64,000 nucleotides of DNA from Isoetes taiwanensis (GCA_021234155.1 JAJEKV010000052.1:9377284-9441283); one strand, 5' to 3'. Shown: positions 22,938-35,340, counted from the stretch's first letter. The notes: generated by a model not told the origin, from the sequence alone. Made by a program: numbers and translations.

Positions 22938-23179
22938 AAAATTATCCTTCGACTTGAGTAAAATTTGTCGTGCTAGGTAGCCATAAGGATTCCCTTAAAA
23001 TCTCTCAAGTTTCTTTAGATTCTCTAAGATTCCATGTGGTTCCCTCAGACTTCTGGAAAATTTATATCGCATTCCCGAGACACCGGCGTAAATGGGTAGA
23101 AGCGACTACTAATAAATGTCTAGACTTTGCCTAGTTGGTTAAGGGCACGTCGGTTAGGAACGTCGGTTAGGCACGTCGG

Positions 23180-23860
23180 TTAGATCGCCATAGCTTGAGG
23201 CAATATGTTGACGCTTGCTTCATCAGCAAGCTTTGGGATGCCAACGCCCTTGAACAGGTCAAGACAACACACTACCAGCGCCACATAAATCCCACATTGG
23301 AACGAGGCCCACAATGCTACCTGCGCACCCACTTGCCCATGAAAAGACGCAGACTCATTGCCTCCATTCGCATTGGGGGCACATCATCTTCAATTGAGAC
23401 AGCAGATGGATTGGTGAGCCACGCCGGGGTGCTCACAATGCCGCCAAATGGGAGTCATTGAGGATGAATCTCATACCCTTCAAAGTTGCCCAAAGATATG
23501 ATCAAATCCGACGCGCTTATGCCGAAGTTGGTCGCCCGCCACCGCTACATGTGACATTGAGCACGGCATCCGTACGGATGCTAGGATCATACCTTCAGGA
23601 GGTCATGGACATGCGAGGTCAGCTATGTCCTCGGGCACGCACTTGACATGTACATACACATTTATTTCATGATGATGTATACTTGTACAGTTTGACAGCA
23701 TTCTTATTACTGCCACGGTTTTTCCCTCGAAAACCCTTCGGGGCGGGGGTTTTTTAACCCGGACAGTAATAAGTTTGCTGCGCTCCTTCTGGGTCCCATA
23801 GGCCGATTGGTCTCAGTGGACGATAAAAAAACTATTCTACTATTCTATTGGAGATATTAG
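23180..23860 (+). mobile_element. LINE family A, 5'-truncated copy 2 (3' tail only)
   Basis: The segment is a close relative of 16735-17395: the same words (cgccatagcttgaggcaata, cttcatcagcaagctttggg, cccacattggaacgaggccc) and the same C-terminal zinc region. A conserved stem-loop follows at 23703-23773 (arms CTTATTACTG and CAGTAATAAG), then GGTCCCATAGGCCGATTGGT and a tail actattctactattctattg. It is the cleanest version of the family A tail in the window. Confidence 0.9.
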
Positions 23861-25989
23861 GTTAAGGTTTGCATTGGAGATATTAGGTTAAGGAAGGTAT
23901 TCTCTATGTTGATGACTTGGTAAAAATATGGGCCACATTAAGATTGCTAAAAGCACCCATGGCAAAACTCAAAAGCATGCATTAAATACAAATGTTTAAA
24001 TTCTCCTTGCAAATCCATATGTCACCTATTCTAGACATTGCTTTAACAATGGACCAATGATATTGCTAACGTGAGCATGAATTCTTTAAGTATGATAAAA
24101 CCTAATGAGTCAAATTGTATAAGATGGATGTGGCTCAAATCGTCCATTAGAATAGGTGATTAATTGATGGGCATAGTTCACATGGTTCAAATTGTATGTT
24201 AGAATAGAGGAATGTGGTATAGAATATTATTTTGAGAAGTACAAGAAAATGTGTCTTTTGCCTATAAAACTTTCAGTCAATGTCTTTAAGTTCTTTCCAT
24301 AGTTTGTTGTCTAATAACCAATACATGTACCTTTAAGTTCTTTCCATAGTTTGTTGTCTAATAACCAATACATGTACCTTGCCAAAGTTCAGCAAGTTGA
24401 GAACATATTCTAGTGTCCAAAACAGTGGTGGGAAATTACATTTGATTTTACCCATGAAAGCTTTCTAGGCATGGCCATTTTCTATCGAAACTATAGCATC
24501 TTTGCATATATGCACCACATGTAGCCAGCTCATAAGCAAACACGGCCTTTAAATTAATAAGCCCAACATCCTTGCATGCCTTGAGATTTGATTAGAAGGT
24601 GAAGTGTACTTATAGACTTGTACATGCCAGAGGAACATGTCTAGAAGTGGAGTTTACCTGTACATGTAGGAAAGAACTGGAAATCAGCTGTAACTCTATT
24701 TGTCTATGAAAAAAGTGTCCCCCCATACTCAAGCCCCTGTCACATGGTGTTATGAGATTGTTAAAGCCAAGCATCAAGACAAATACAAAGACTAATGTAC
24801 ATATCAGGAGGTAAAACTCAAGAATAATTTGGACTTGAAAGTTACACAGATAGATATAGATTGCAAGAGCCGAATTTGAAGACTTGCCACTGGGGAGTTC
24901 TAATGAAGACAAAGAATAGATTTGCAATTACCTGGTGCACATTTACTTAGGCAGAAGGCAATTGCAAGGCAAAACCCATGAATTTGAGTGATTTTCATGT
25001 GCAAAATCAAGTCATACGTGTTATTTAAACTGGTGTAGATTCACCAGCACAAAATCAACAGTAATCAACTCTCTGGAAAGAAAAATCTAGTCAAGTACCT
25101 GGAAGCTTGTAAATTTGAATCAATGGTATCATGAGCTCCAACTATAAATTTCGATCCAACTATAGCTTCTATAATGACGGATACCACCTAACTTGTGGAT
25201 CAGGCCTCAAGCTATGCAAAAAACCAATTGGAGTGGCCGAAATTGCATGGCTTCTAGACCGGCATCTATGCATTCGGGCGCCTTACACAATATCCAGCTA
25301 GGAATATGGGTTATCTGGCATGTCACTGCCTACTACTATCGGATAGATCCACGGAGAAGATAGGATCGAATGCGAAAAGCCTCATGCATGTTAGCCTGGA
25401 AAATACGTGTCATTGTGTTCGCCGCCGCCCCTTCATTACAAATTTCGAAACAGACATGATCCATCTCACCTAGAAATCCATTCTCGAAATTATTTTTTAT
25501 TTTTGGATCATCGGAAATATTTCAGGCAGCCAAACTACCCCCTAACCTTAGGAAATCAATTAAAAAATAATTCCAAAAATATTTTCTGCCATGCCGGAAA
25601 ATCCTAAATTAACAAAGTAGATACTCGATTGTACAGGGGAGGCTTCAAAAAATATACCATAAACTGAAATATAAATACCATGCAGACACAGGCTTGGTGG
25701 AGCTTTTGGAGCCTTCAATGCGCTTCTGGAGCCTTTAATGTGACAGATGCGGGCAAAACAGATGCGTACCGGGCTGATGACAGATCTGGGCAGATATCTC
25801 AGGGGCAGGCATCCAATCCGGCCCGGCCAGCCATCTCAATCCGGCAGGCATCCAGGGCCAAGCAAGTCTTCAGCCGACACAACCCAGGGCTCTTAGGCCA
25901 TACCAGTCCAGGCGAAAGCAAAAGGGAGGTCCACTTGAGCATCCAGAAGAGCAGTCCAGGCAAAATAAATGGAGAACAAGGGAACCGAT
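23861..25989. other. Anonymous AT-rich DNA
   Basis: No gene is recognised on either strand. The tail of the preceding LINE is followed by a 26-bp-type duplication (ggagatattaggttaag, twice at about 23850-23895). A perfect 47-bp tandem duplication is described separately. Confidence 0.45.
24284..24377. repeat. Perfect 47-bp tandem duplication
   Basis: Two adjacent identical copies (24284-24330 and 24331-24377) begin ctttaagttctttccatag and end accaatacatgtac. Confidence 0.9.
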
Positions 25990-26400
25990 GGGCGGGAAAG
26001 TTGCTGGATATGTGGAAAATCTGTAACAGAGGCAATCTAATCTGAGAAATACAGCCGTTGCATTTCCACAACAGGCCGTTTCAAGCTACAACACAGCGTT
26101 TCTGGCAGGTCGAGACCCAGCTCTCTCGAAACCCAGCTCTCTGAGAAAAAAAGTGGGCATACCCTGGCTAGGCCGAAAGTCAGCTCTCTGAAAATAAAAT
26201 TTGTTAAGTACAGTTGCAGCAAATTTTGCATACCACGACTGTTGTTCTGCCAGAACACGGTGTTTCTAACCCAAACCACGCCGTGGTTCGTATGAAGCCA
26301 AAAACCACGGGTGTTGCCGTGTTTGCCACGGAGTGTTAAAAAAAACGTGGTAGCCGTGGGCCACGGCCGAAACGGCCGTGTTTCGTAACTATGGTATGAG
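25990..26400. repeat. CACGG-rich dispersed repeat with palindromic terminus
   Basis: The stretch is dense in ccacgg/ccgtgg words and ends in acggccgaaacggccgtg, then tttcgtaactatgg. The terminus is the inverse of the repeat at 14963-15034. The core ACGGCCGAAACGGCCGT is palindromic. Element class is unknown. Confidence 0.55.
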
Positions 26401-26929
26401 TAGAATATTGGGTTTGGGGTTTTCATGGTTAGGGGTTTTTTTAAAGGGTTATTTGTGGAAGTTTTCTTTGGCTCGTGATGGTTTTGTAGGGAAGGAGTGA
26501 CCACTGGCTGCGTGGAGGGGATGGCGTGACTATGGCGGTGGAGCAGGCTATTTGGTTTGTGCCGTAGCTAGTGGAAGGAGGTCAGGTCATTGGTATTTGT
26601 TGTGATTTTTGCATCTTCGAAGCTCTTTTGCATGAAAAAAGAGCATATTGTAGACTGGCGGCATTTTGTAGTAATTGTTGTCCGGGTTATGGCTCATTTT
26701 GGTGCTTGAGCTTGATCTAACTGAGTTCTTCTTGACAGAGAGAGATGTTGTGAAGGTAATCATGCTAGTGTTGTGAAGGTGATCATGCTGGTTTTCTACA
26801 TGCGCGGCTATTAGGGAATTCTTTTGTGGTTCTATGGCGCAGCCTTTTTTGGCAGGGGGTTCAAATTCTTAGTCTTCAATATGTTACTTCCAGATAGTGA
26901 AGTATGAAAGGGATTTTTGGCAAATGATT

Positions 26930-27400
26930 GTGCATAGTTGCATTGCAGATCTGACATTTATTACCTAAAATTGCAAGGTTGGAAAACGATTCCACCAACT
27001 ATCACAAGTTTCATTTTCATTTCGACAAACAGACCAAGCCACCATCATACCTTTGTTCTTGACAGCCCTGTAAAGTATCCCAACTAAGTCCATTCTCACT
27101 CAAATATCGTGTCCAATCAACATTTGAAGCAAACTTGACAAGTATACTTTCCAACCATTCTTTGGTATGTTTATCTCTACCCACATCATTCAAAGGATAT
27201 GCAGATGAATTAATAAATTTATAGCAATGAACATATCACTCAAATTTGCAAACCTCCTGGCAAGTGCTTGCAATACAACATCAATAAAAGATCTAGCAAT
27301 GCGAATAGAATGTGTAAGTGAACCACTATCTTCAAGAAACTCATTCAAGTCAAGAGCCTGCAAATTCTTCATCTTTTTTGGAATAAGAACATACCTAAAA
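26930..27400 (-). pseudogene. Possible hAT-type transposase relic
   Basis: Minus-strand frames read LQALDLNEFLEDSGSLTHSI, IDVVLQALARRFANLS, then (next frame) NDVGRDKHTKEWLESILVKF and NVDWTRYLSENGLSWDTLQ with RYDGGLVCRNENETCDSWW. The pattern F..I.LF...YP.D...R...T..WL recalls uncharacterised plant hAT-like/ZNF862-like proteins. This is similarity by eye only. Frame changes show decay. Confidence 0.35.
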
Positions 27401-27659
27401 TGGTGTTATAGTGCCATCAGCATCCAAAAACGTTACCTTACCATCTTTTCAAACGTTCAAACGGTGGAAACATGTAGAGGGAATTTGTTCCTCATTCTTT
27501 TGCTCAGTCATATTTTGGTAAGTCTACTGTGTGAAGCAGCTTTGTGAAAAATGGAGAAGAAAGATGTATTCTTAAATATGGCACAGATGAAGAAATCCAG
27601 AATATCCAGAATGAAGATCCATTTTTTAGGGTCAATTTAAGATCATAAGAATTTCAATC

Positions 27660-28440
27660 TGGGGATTTAGATTGTGGTTTAGAACATGCAGCGATTTCTA
27701 GTGTTAATCTTGAGAATGCAAATGATGATAAGACAATCGGTCGTGATCCTGATATTGTGAACAATACCAAAAAGAATATCAAGAAGAGGAAAAAGAGACA
27801 TACAGAGATAAAACATCTGAAGAAACAAAGGCAGAGAAAAAGACAAAAAGAAGCTAATGAGGCATTGATGAAGAGTGGAGGTCAAGATGGATTGGATAAA
27901 AGTGGTGCAATAAAAAGGAGAGTAGTGTTAAACACCGTCAATTCATTCTTGAGGCAAACAAAAACAATGAATCTCCAGATTAAACGAGAAGTATTGATTG
28001 ATGTACTAGAACATAAAGCTATGGATGAGACAGTTGGGGACCTCTTGAAGAATCTGGAATAAAAAACAACTATAATAGATAATATCAGAGATTCGATTCA
28101 AATCATGAAGCAATCAACTAGTCTAGATTGTATGGCTGCTGAAAAATCTTGTTTAGCAATGGCAATAAGCAATGAACAGAAAAACAGCTACAGAAAATAG
28201 AAATAGTCCTTAATGTTCACCCAAGAAATTTAACTGCAGCAAAGAGAAACAAATTTGACATAAATTGCAATTCAGGAAAATGGATGTATTATAGGTGATT
28301 CCATTTTTTATTCTGTCGTTGCTCTTGTACAAGATTTTTGGATTTCTAATATCAGGGTCTCTCCAAACATAAAGAATATGAAATCTAGGAGACTTGAAAG
28401 AAATATCAGAGAAGAGCATGCTACACATTACTTAGAGAAA
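27660..28440 (+). pseudogene. Uncharacterised repeated gene family, copy 2
   Basis: The plus strand holds a Lys/Arg-rich stretch (27757-27880), RRVVLNTVNSFLRQTKTMNL and DETVGDLLKNLE, a stop at 28060, and more coding beyond: SLDCMAAEKSCLAMAISNEQ and, in a later frame, VVALVQDFWISNIRVSPNI with HATHYLEKSQ. The FWISNIRVSPNIKN block aligns with FWLDNSKVSPKIKD at 0.5 kb. Both copies end in -Q directly before a GT-starting donor (here CAA/GTTAGT near 28447), so the exon end is shared. Function is unknown. Stops and frameshifts indicate a dead copy. Confidence 0.5.
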
Positions 28441-28499
28441 AGCCAAGTTAGTTACTGCTCTACTATCTATCTACTCTTTCAAGCTTGATTTGATGACAG

Positions 28500-28975
28500 T
28501 TTTCTTAGATCCTCTATAACAGATTATAGATTGTGTGTTGTAAATAATATATTATAGTTTTAGATCCAAGATGGACTGCATTATAGTTGGAGTAGATTGT
28601 GGTTTTAGATTACATTATAGTTTCAATTCCACTGGCTTTGGATTGCATTAGTTAGATTAGACTATGGCTCAAGTTATATTGTGATTCATTACATTGTGGT
28701 CTAAACTTGGTTATGGTTGTGGATTACGTTGTGGCTCTAGATTATGGTTTCGATTGGACTGTGGTTTTGGATTGGAATGTGGTTTTTGGTTTCAATTTGG
28801 TTGTGGTTGTGGATTACATTGTGAATCTAGATTATAGTTCGACCGATTGTGGTTTTAGGTTAGATTGTGGTTTTAAGGTTTCTAAGGGACATTGTTTTGT
28901 TTTGTGGTTTGGAATTTCATTATTATGGTTTGAGGTTCAAGTTTGTGGTTTGGGGTTTTAATTTTGAGGTTTATA
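28500..28975. repeat. Degenerate minisatellite of gattgtggttt words
   Basis: Words such as gattgtggttttagattg, ggattacattgtg and ctagattatggttt recur with a period of roughly 12-30 bp across the stretch. Translated frames here are repeats of Val/Asp/Tyr/Gly and are not genes. Confidence 0.75.
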
Positions 28976-30070
28976 TATACACTAGTTATGGTGCCGGCGT
29001 TGTGAGGCTTAGTAACAATTTGAAGAGGTGGTTGTTTAAAAAGATTTGGAGCAACAATGGAGCACTAAATTTGTATTGTCACCAACATACTAAGAATCTT
29101 CCTTCTTTGTCATTTCGAATAAGCATTCATTGCTTGAGGCCTCAAATTTGTTGTCCCATTTCCATGCGACATAAGATCTAATGTTATGGTCTTCCTCGAG
29201 CTCTTCTTTGGTCGCTTGCATGTTGGCGTGCATTTTTTTTATGTTTGTTAAATGTAGATTATCACATATTAGATCAATGTCTAAAGCTTGGCGAAGGCTC
29301 AGGAAGCTCTGTGGTGATGCACTCAACTAAAAAAGGATCAAGGGCAGTGGACATGGTTTTAAGTATAATCTTAAAAATTGAGCAGTAAAAGGAAATAAAC
29401 AAAACCACAAAAATGTGCTAATGCACTATGGGTTGCCCATTAAAATATACTTCCTCCAGGCTATTTCTGTTGTTTCTCAAAAGCCAGTTTCTAACCTCTG
29501 AAGCTGTGATTGGGTTAAACACAAAGGATTGTTTTAAATAAAGCAAATTCAAGAATGAACTACATATTGAATTTCATAGCCAACACCTACTTTGAATTCT
29601 CCAGGAATGGCTTCAGTTTGCAACTCTATAACCCTATTAGGGCAGCTCTTTGGAATGTAATGACGGAAGGAAACCCAAGCATCATCAATGTTTTTTATTT
29701 TGGTCTTTCTCATGCATCATTTTCCATACAGAGAAAGGCAAAGAGAGAGAAGAAAGGTTCAAATTCAAGGAGGGAAGCAAGTGGGGGTGGGGGGAGGGGG
29801 ATGTTGATACTTGAAGATTACTTATAATGCAAAATCTTATATTTCGGCAAACTTGTGGATTCTAGAACATCAGAAATACATAGTTACTGCAACTAGATTC
29901 AAATAAGCAGCCACCAGAATTAGCAGCACCACAAAAAAATGCTTCACGCAAGATGGGCATCCACATCCGCTTCATAATAGCTCTTTGCACCCCTAATGGA
30001 AGATTAAAAAAAGGACATGACTCCATAACCTCCTGCCATACCTGGCGACTAATCACGGGTCCACGACGAT
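28976..30070. other. Second copy of the GCCGGC-headed repeat and AT-rich DNA
   Basis: At 28982-29030 lies a diverged copy of the repeat seen at 15225. The rest has no recognisable gene. Confidence 0.45.
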
Positions 30071-30129
30071 CCTCCTCCTCCTCCTCCTCCTCCTCCTCCT
30101 CCTCCTCCTCCTCCTCCTCCTCCTCCTCC
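30071..30129. repeat. (CCT)n microsatellite, about 20 units
   Basis: An uninterrupted trinucleotide run that reads as polyserine on the plus strand. The serine run in the overlapping frame is a product of the microsatellite. Confidence 0.97.
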
Positions 30130-30130
30130 G

Positions 30131-31130
30131 ATGGCTGGATGGCTCCCTAATGCTCATGCCAATCAATGGCAACCTCGGCACTCAGAAACTTCACATAACG
30201 TTGAGGATCGACCATCTACATCGTCAAATCGGCACATCCAACAGTACAAAATAATATTCCATCAGCCCAAAAAGAGCATCACAATTCGTCTAGCTCCACG
30301 GATGAAACCTTCCACTCTTCCCATGAACGGGCACCCAGCAGCTCGTCAGAGGCCACCCAACGAACGGGCGAAACAGTCGTGCTCAATATGCCCTCGCTTA
30401 GCCAAGAGGAGTAGCAAACCCGCCAGCAGTAGCACGAGGAAGAGGAGCAGCATTGCAGGCAGTAGCACGGGGAGGAGCGGCAGCAAGAAGAGGTCGGCCC
30501 CAGCAAAAAGAAGAGGAATGAAAAAGTAGCAGAATAGCCAAAGGATAGGGCAGCAAGAAAGAAGAGGGAGAGAGAGAAGGAAGCAAGAAGGAGGGAGAAG
30601 AGTTCCAAGAGGGACCGAGATCGACCCAGGGGGACAGGACACATCGAGGAAGCTCGTTGAAAGGCAGCTGACGAGGAGGATGAGGTCGGGCGACGGGGAG
30701 GAAGAGGAAGAGCTCGAAGGAGACGTCGGGAAAACCTCTAATCCCGACGCTCGACCACCTTATCCAAAGTGGCCCAAGCCACCTAAGGTGGTCAAGAAGC
30801 AGAAGGCGGGAGAGCGCGAGTTCATGCTAAAGCAAGACTGCGAGTTTGAATGCAAGAAGAAAGCATACCAGGAGTACCTTCATAGGTGGAAAAGATACAA
30901 TAGTTGGTATTGCAAGCAAAAAGTATAAAAGTACATTAAGGGTGGCAGATCAAGGAACCAGCCGAAGCCGCCACCACCTCGGCCAGAAAGCCCCGAAGAA
31001 GGTCCACCATGGACCCAATTCAAAGCACGCCCGAGTCTTTTGGGAGATTAGGCACTTCCAACATTGCACTAATCTCCTGATCCAGAAGGCGTCGTTCAAA
31101 AGTTACCAAAATACCCTTATTGTTTGCTTA
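30131..31130 (+). other. Low-complexity basic coding-like stretch
   Basis: From 30300 to 30670 the sequence is purine-rich (gaagaagag, agcagc) and gives open frames on both strands, so openness is uninformative. At 30680-30928 one frame reads GKTSNPDARPPYPKWPKPPK and KKKAYQEYLHRWKRYNSWYC. This is less biased and might be a relic of a retrotransposon gag or a host gene, but I do not recognise it. Confidence 0.3.
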
Positions 31131-31970
31131 ATTACCAAAATGCCCCTCAACTAGGGGCATTTCGGTAAAAATAATACTAATTTTTCTTTTTTTTATAAAA
31201 ATCCGAATGAAGTTGTGCCCTTCAGATGAATTGTAGACAACGATGAGAGTGTAATATCACTTGATTTATGATCGCAACATTAAGTTATGACATATTTTGC
31301 TCTTAAATTCTAAGAATGCAAGACAATATAACTTTACATTTGCAACTTTAGATCATCATATACTTATTTGAAAGCCCTCATCTGCATTTGGATCTTCATT
31401 TGAAGGGCACATTTACATTCGGATTTTCATAGAAAAGTTATTACCATTTTTAGCACACCAGCCCAATTTCTTGCAATTCTAGCCTATCCACGTGTCAATT
31501 CCATGTCATCAAAATTCAATGTGGCTAAATTTACGTTGTCAGATCTCCATTTTTTCAAATCGATGGCTATCAAAATTAGATAAGATCCCGAAAATGACAT
31601 GGAGATTTCATTTGTCATGTGCTATTTGGAAATGGGACTTGCTTCATTCGTCGTATGTCGTTTGTTTTTTTTTCGGTGTAGATCGCTAAACGAATATGTG
31701 GGTTTGAAGTCTATTCATGGCTATCTGTATCTGCAACCAAGAGGCATTTATAGAATCTGCTGGAGCGTTGCCAAGACCCATAGCCGGGAGTCTTGCCTTG
31801 CACTGAAGTCGAATCGATCCTCAGAGTAGCTTGAATGGAAGTTTTCTGTTCTAGCAGCTATGTACAGTTTTCATCAATGGCGTCTAAAGCTTTAGACTTC
31901 AAGTCGATGGTGGTTTGTTGCTCCAGCATTTGTGCCAGGTGAGTTGCATACTTGACCTAAGTCTTGTGAA
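31131..31970. other. Intergenic DNA
   Basis: No coding similarity, repeats or RNA genes recognised. Confidence 0.4.
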
Positions 31971-32743
31971 GAGGAAACCTAAGTCTTCCATTAAATTTAA
32001 CTTTAATATGTGTTTGTTTTTGAACTGCCCTTCTATCCATAATTCGTATCTGGCTTTTTGGCTTTGCTCTTGCTTCCTGTGTGTTTGCTTGAACAAATTT
32101 TTCATTCCTTGATTTTAGAGATTACAGTTGTTAATTAAATTTTGTTTTGCTTTTCCATCTGTATTTAAACAGTCCTCTATTAAAGTTATTATTCTGTGTT
32201 CTGTCCATTTTCTACATTGCAGATGTGTATGGAGATTTGAACGTAGCTCACAGCTAGCCGAAGCAGAAAGCAGCAAGCTCAATTCCCCTAAATACAAAAT
32301 TACCTATTGTACTTCAGCTCTTTCCTTTCTTTATTTTTGTAATTCAGTCAGGTCTGAAAGTGTACACCAACTTTTATGTGTCTGATTATGCATTGTGTTC
32401 ATGCATACTTAAGATTTATCATCCTAATCAGAATCCATCTTATGAGCACTTTTATCAGCTTCTATTTTGGCACTTTGTTAAGTGCTCATAATGATAGTTG
32501 ATTTGCTTAAAATGTCATGTTTGTTCCATGTGTCTTTTTTGTGCAGGGCCTACAAGTCTTGTAATTCTTTACATTCATGCCATGTAGGTACATGCAATAA
32601 GTATAACCTATTGCAAAACTACTGAAATATGCTAGTCAAATATTTATTGAACGTGGAAGCATGTCCTTTTGCACCGTGGAAGCATGTACCTTGGTAAGCA
32701 CATCATTAACAAGAGCAAGCAACAGAACAACATGCAGAGTTTT
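31971..32743. repeat. Duplicated block, copy 1 (about 770 bp)
   Basis: It is nearly collinear with 33265-34060, sharing for example tttgcttgaacaaatttttc, acattgcagatgtgtatgga, cttatgagcacttttatcag and acatcattaacaagagcaag. It contains no convincing ORF. The splice-acceptor-like cattgcag/ATGTGTATGGAG suggests intron-exon DNA of an unidentified gene, but this is not proven. Confidence 0.9.
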
Positions 32744-33264
32744 TTGTGAAGAATAGACTAAATAGAATAGTTTTTTTAACGTCCACGGAGACCAATAGGT
32801 CATGGGACCCATACAATGGGCTAGTACAATCATTATTACTAGGATTAAAAAACCCCTGCCTCGAAAGGTTTTCAAGGGAAAAACCTTTGCAGTAATGATG
32901 ATTAGACAAGCAGAGATAACGACTACTAGAAAATGACTACTAGATAATGGCTCAGTAAGTGCAGACGTTTATCTAGAACCTCAAGTATGTATAATGCCAA
33001 GTCGTGCACAGATGGTGCTCTGAGAAGTTGTGGAAGCGTGGAATGGAATGCTAAGGTCAAAAAATGATTCCGGACTATCTCAAAAGCAGGGCAACTCAGA
33101 AGAGTATGGCTTTCATCTTCAATAACCCTGAAACGGCAACAGGCACATAGTCTCGCTTCTCGCGGCAATTGCGGCCGCTCCCATCTACCTGTCTCAATCC
33201 GTAGCCTGTGGGACCCCGTGCGAATTGATGCAATAGCTACAAGCTTGTTTCTGGACAATGAAGC
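32744..33264 (-). mobile_element. LINE family A, 5'-truncated copy 3 between duplicated blocks
   Basis: On the minus strand this encodes the LINE C-terminus: RLRIETGRWERPQLPREARL with CACC, then VIEDESHTLLSCPAFEIV. A family A tail follows: stem-loop at 32831-32900 (cattattact and agtaatgatg arms), tgggacccatacaatgggc and gaatagactaaatagaat at the 3' end. It lies exactly between the two copies of the duplicated block, so either it inserted at the junction or the duplication formed around it. Confidence 0.85.
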
Positions 33265-34060
33265 AAGGAAACATAAGTCTTTCATTAGATTTAACTTTAA
33301 TATGTGTCTGTTTTTTAACCGCCCTTCTATCCATAATACATATCTGACTTTTTGGCTTTGCTCTTGCTTTTTGTGTGTTTGCTTGAACAAATTTTTCATT
33401 CCTTGACCTTAGAGATTGTAGTTGTTCATTAAAATTTGTTTTGCTTTTCCATCTATGTTTAAACAGTCCTCTATTAAAGTTATTATTCTGGGTTCTGTCC
33501 ATTTTCTACATTGCAGATGTGTATGGAGATTTGAACCTAGCCCATAGCTAGCCGAAGCAAGAAGCAGCAAGCTCAATGCCCCTAAATACAAAATCATCTA
33601 TCGTACTTCAGTTCTTTCCTTTCTTTATTCTTGTAATTCAGTCAGGTCTGAAAGTATACACCAACTTTTATGTCTCTGATTTTATGCATTGTGTTCATGC
33701 ATGCTTAAGATTTATCATCCTAATCAGAATCTATCTTATGAGCACTTTTATCAGCTTCTTATTTTGGTACTTTGCTAAGTGCTCATAATGATAGTTGATT
33801 TGCTTAAAATGTCATGTTTGTTCCAGGTGTCTTTTTTTGTGCAGGGCCTACAAGTCTTGTAATTTTTTACATTCATGCATTGCAGGTACATGCAATAAGT
33901 ATAACCTATTGCAGAACTACTGAAATATGCCAGTCAAATATTTATTTGAACGTGGAAGCATGTCCTTTTGCACCGTGGAAGCATGTACCTTTGCACAGTA
34001 TTTTCTTTGGTAAGCACATCATTAACAAGAGCAAGCAACAGAACAACGTGCAGAGTTTTT
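33265..34060. repeat. Duplicated block, copy 2 (about 790 bp)
   Basis: Second copy of 31971-32743 with scattered substitutions and small indels, same orientation. It includes an extra segment near 33990-34010 (acctttgcacagtattttct) absent from copy 1. Confidence 0.9.
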
Positions 34061-35139
34061 GCAGACAGGAATCCTTCCAAACAACTGGGCTTCTTTTTGT
34101 TTCAAACAGCAGGGCTTTTCACATCGTCACAGGGCTCTTCAAATAGCATGATTTCTGCAAACAGAGCTTCTTCGAAACAATGAATTTTTAGGCGGCTATA
34201 ATGGAGAATTTTTGAACCCTCAAATAACACGCAAAGTCAATTTATATGTGTGATGCTTTAATAGGTCGAATGAGTCAAAAACTATGTAAAAAAAAACAAG
34301 AGAATGAAGAGCGAAACAACGGATTGAAAACAAATCAAAAAAGATTTTCAGATTGAAGCAAAATAGATATACAAAGTGTTAGCTAAATTTCGGCAATTGA
34401 CAATAAACTTTCAAATGCAATTAAAGGACTACATTTTTATAAGAGATAAATTATGTTTGGAAATCAGCAAGCATGTATTATGTTGATTTATTATTTCCTT
34501 TTATTTGCAACAAGACCTTGCAATCATGACTACATTGGAGTTAGCTGGGACTCTCTTCAAAAAAATATTGTACTACTAGGCATCTTACTAATGTTATGGA
34601 ATGCTGGAAGGAACAAACTACTTTATTATAGAGCTAAATTTCGGCAATTGACAATAAACTTTCAAAGGCAATCAAAGCCCAAATACTAATACGGTACATT
34701 TTTATAAGTGATAAATAATGCTTGAAAATATAAGCAAGCATGTATCATGTTGATATACATTAACATTGTTTTGCAGTCATGGCATTTGATGAGTCCATGT
34801 CCAGTATGTTAAATCATCCCATCTTTGCAATGCTCATTATTTTTATGTGTTGGCTACACATCCCGTCCACACCTAGACTATGTTGAACTAACTCATCTTC
34901 AAGTTTTCTTTTACATTGATGAAATTCTAGAACAGAAAGGTTGAGTCTTAACATGACAATGCTTTATTGTTGTGATTGGTGTGGCTAAAATTGTTGTGAG
35001 CCAAGGGTATATTTTGCATTTTTGATACATCTATTCTCTTTATGGTACAACTCTATTTTAGTAGAATATGATGCCACAATGTATTGCAGAGTACACCTCT
35101 ATTTCAATACCTCATGTCGTAGTGATGTTGGAATGGGCA
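34061..35139. other. AT-rich DNA with a 115-bp direct repeat
   Basis: agctaaatttcggcaattga, then caataaactttcaaa, at about 34381 recurs at 34631 and similarity continues through agcaagcatgtat-atgttgat. No gene is recognised. Confidence 0.6.
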
Positions 35140-35340
35140 TCATCTGACATAAAATAGTTGGTACATGACTTTGCAGTAGTTCGGGGGGCAATGAGGATCA
35201 CCTGCCTTATGTATCAGAACCATTTGCCAGTAGTCCATTGCAAAGGAAGCCTTTTGAGGTGCTTTACTAAACATGCCATCTATGCTGCAGCCTTCCATTT
35301 GCAACATACTGCAAAACTTTAGCGACATCTGCCTCTATTA
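35140..35340 (-). pseudogene. LINE reverse transcriptase fragment
   Basis: The minus strand reads FSKAPQKASFAMDYWQMVLI followed by HKAGDPHCPPNYCKVM, corresponding to the RT block normally written as PIHKxGDPxDPxNYR. Only about 60 residues survive. The same block occurs at 63.1 kb in another LINE fragment. Confidence 0.65.

Noticed and set aside
28707-28961. Val/Asp/Tyr-rich open frame
   Set aside because: It is the translation of the gattgtggttt minisatellite.
30279-30642. Overlapping open frames on both strands, Leu/Ser/Cys-rich
   Set aside because: Purine-rich low-complexity DNA is open in several frames; no motif or family supports coding.
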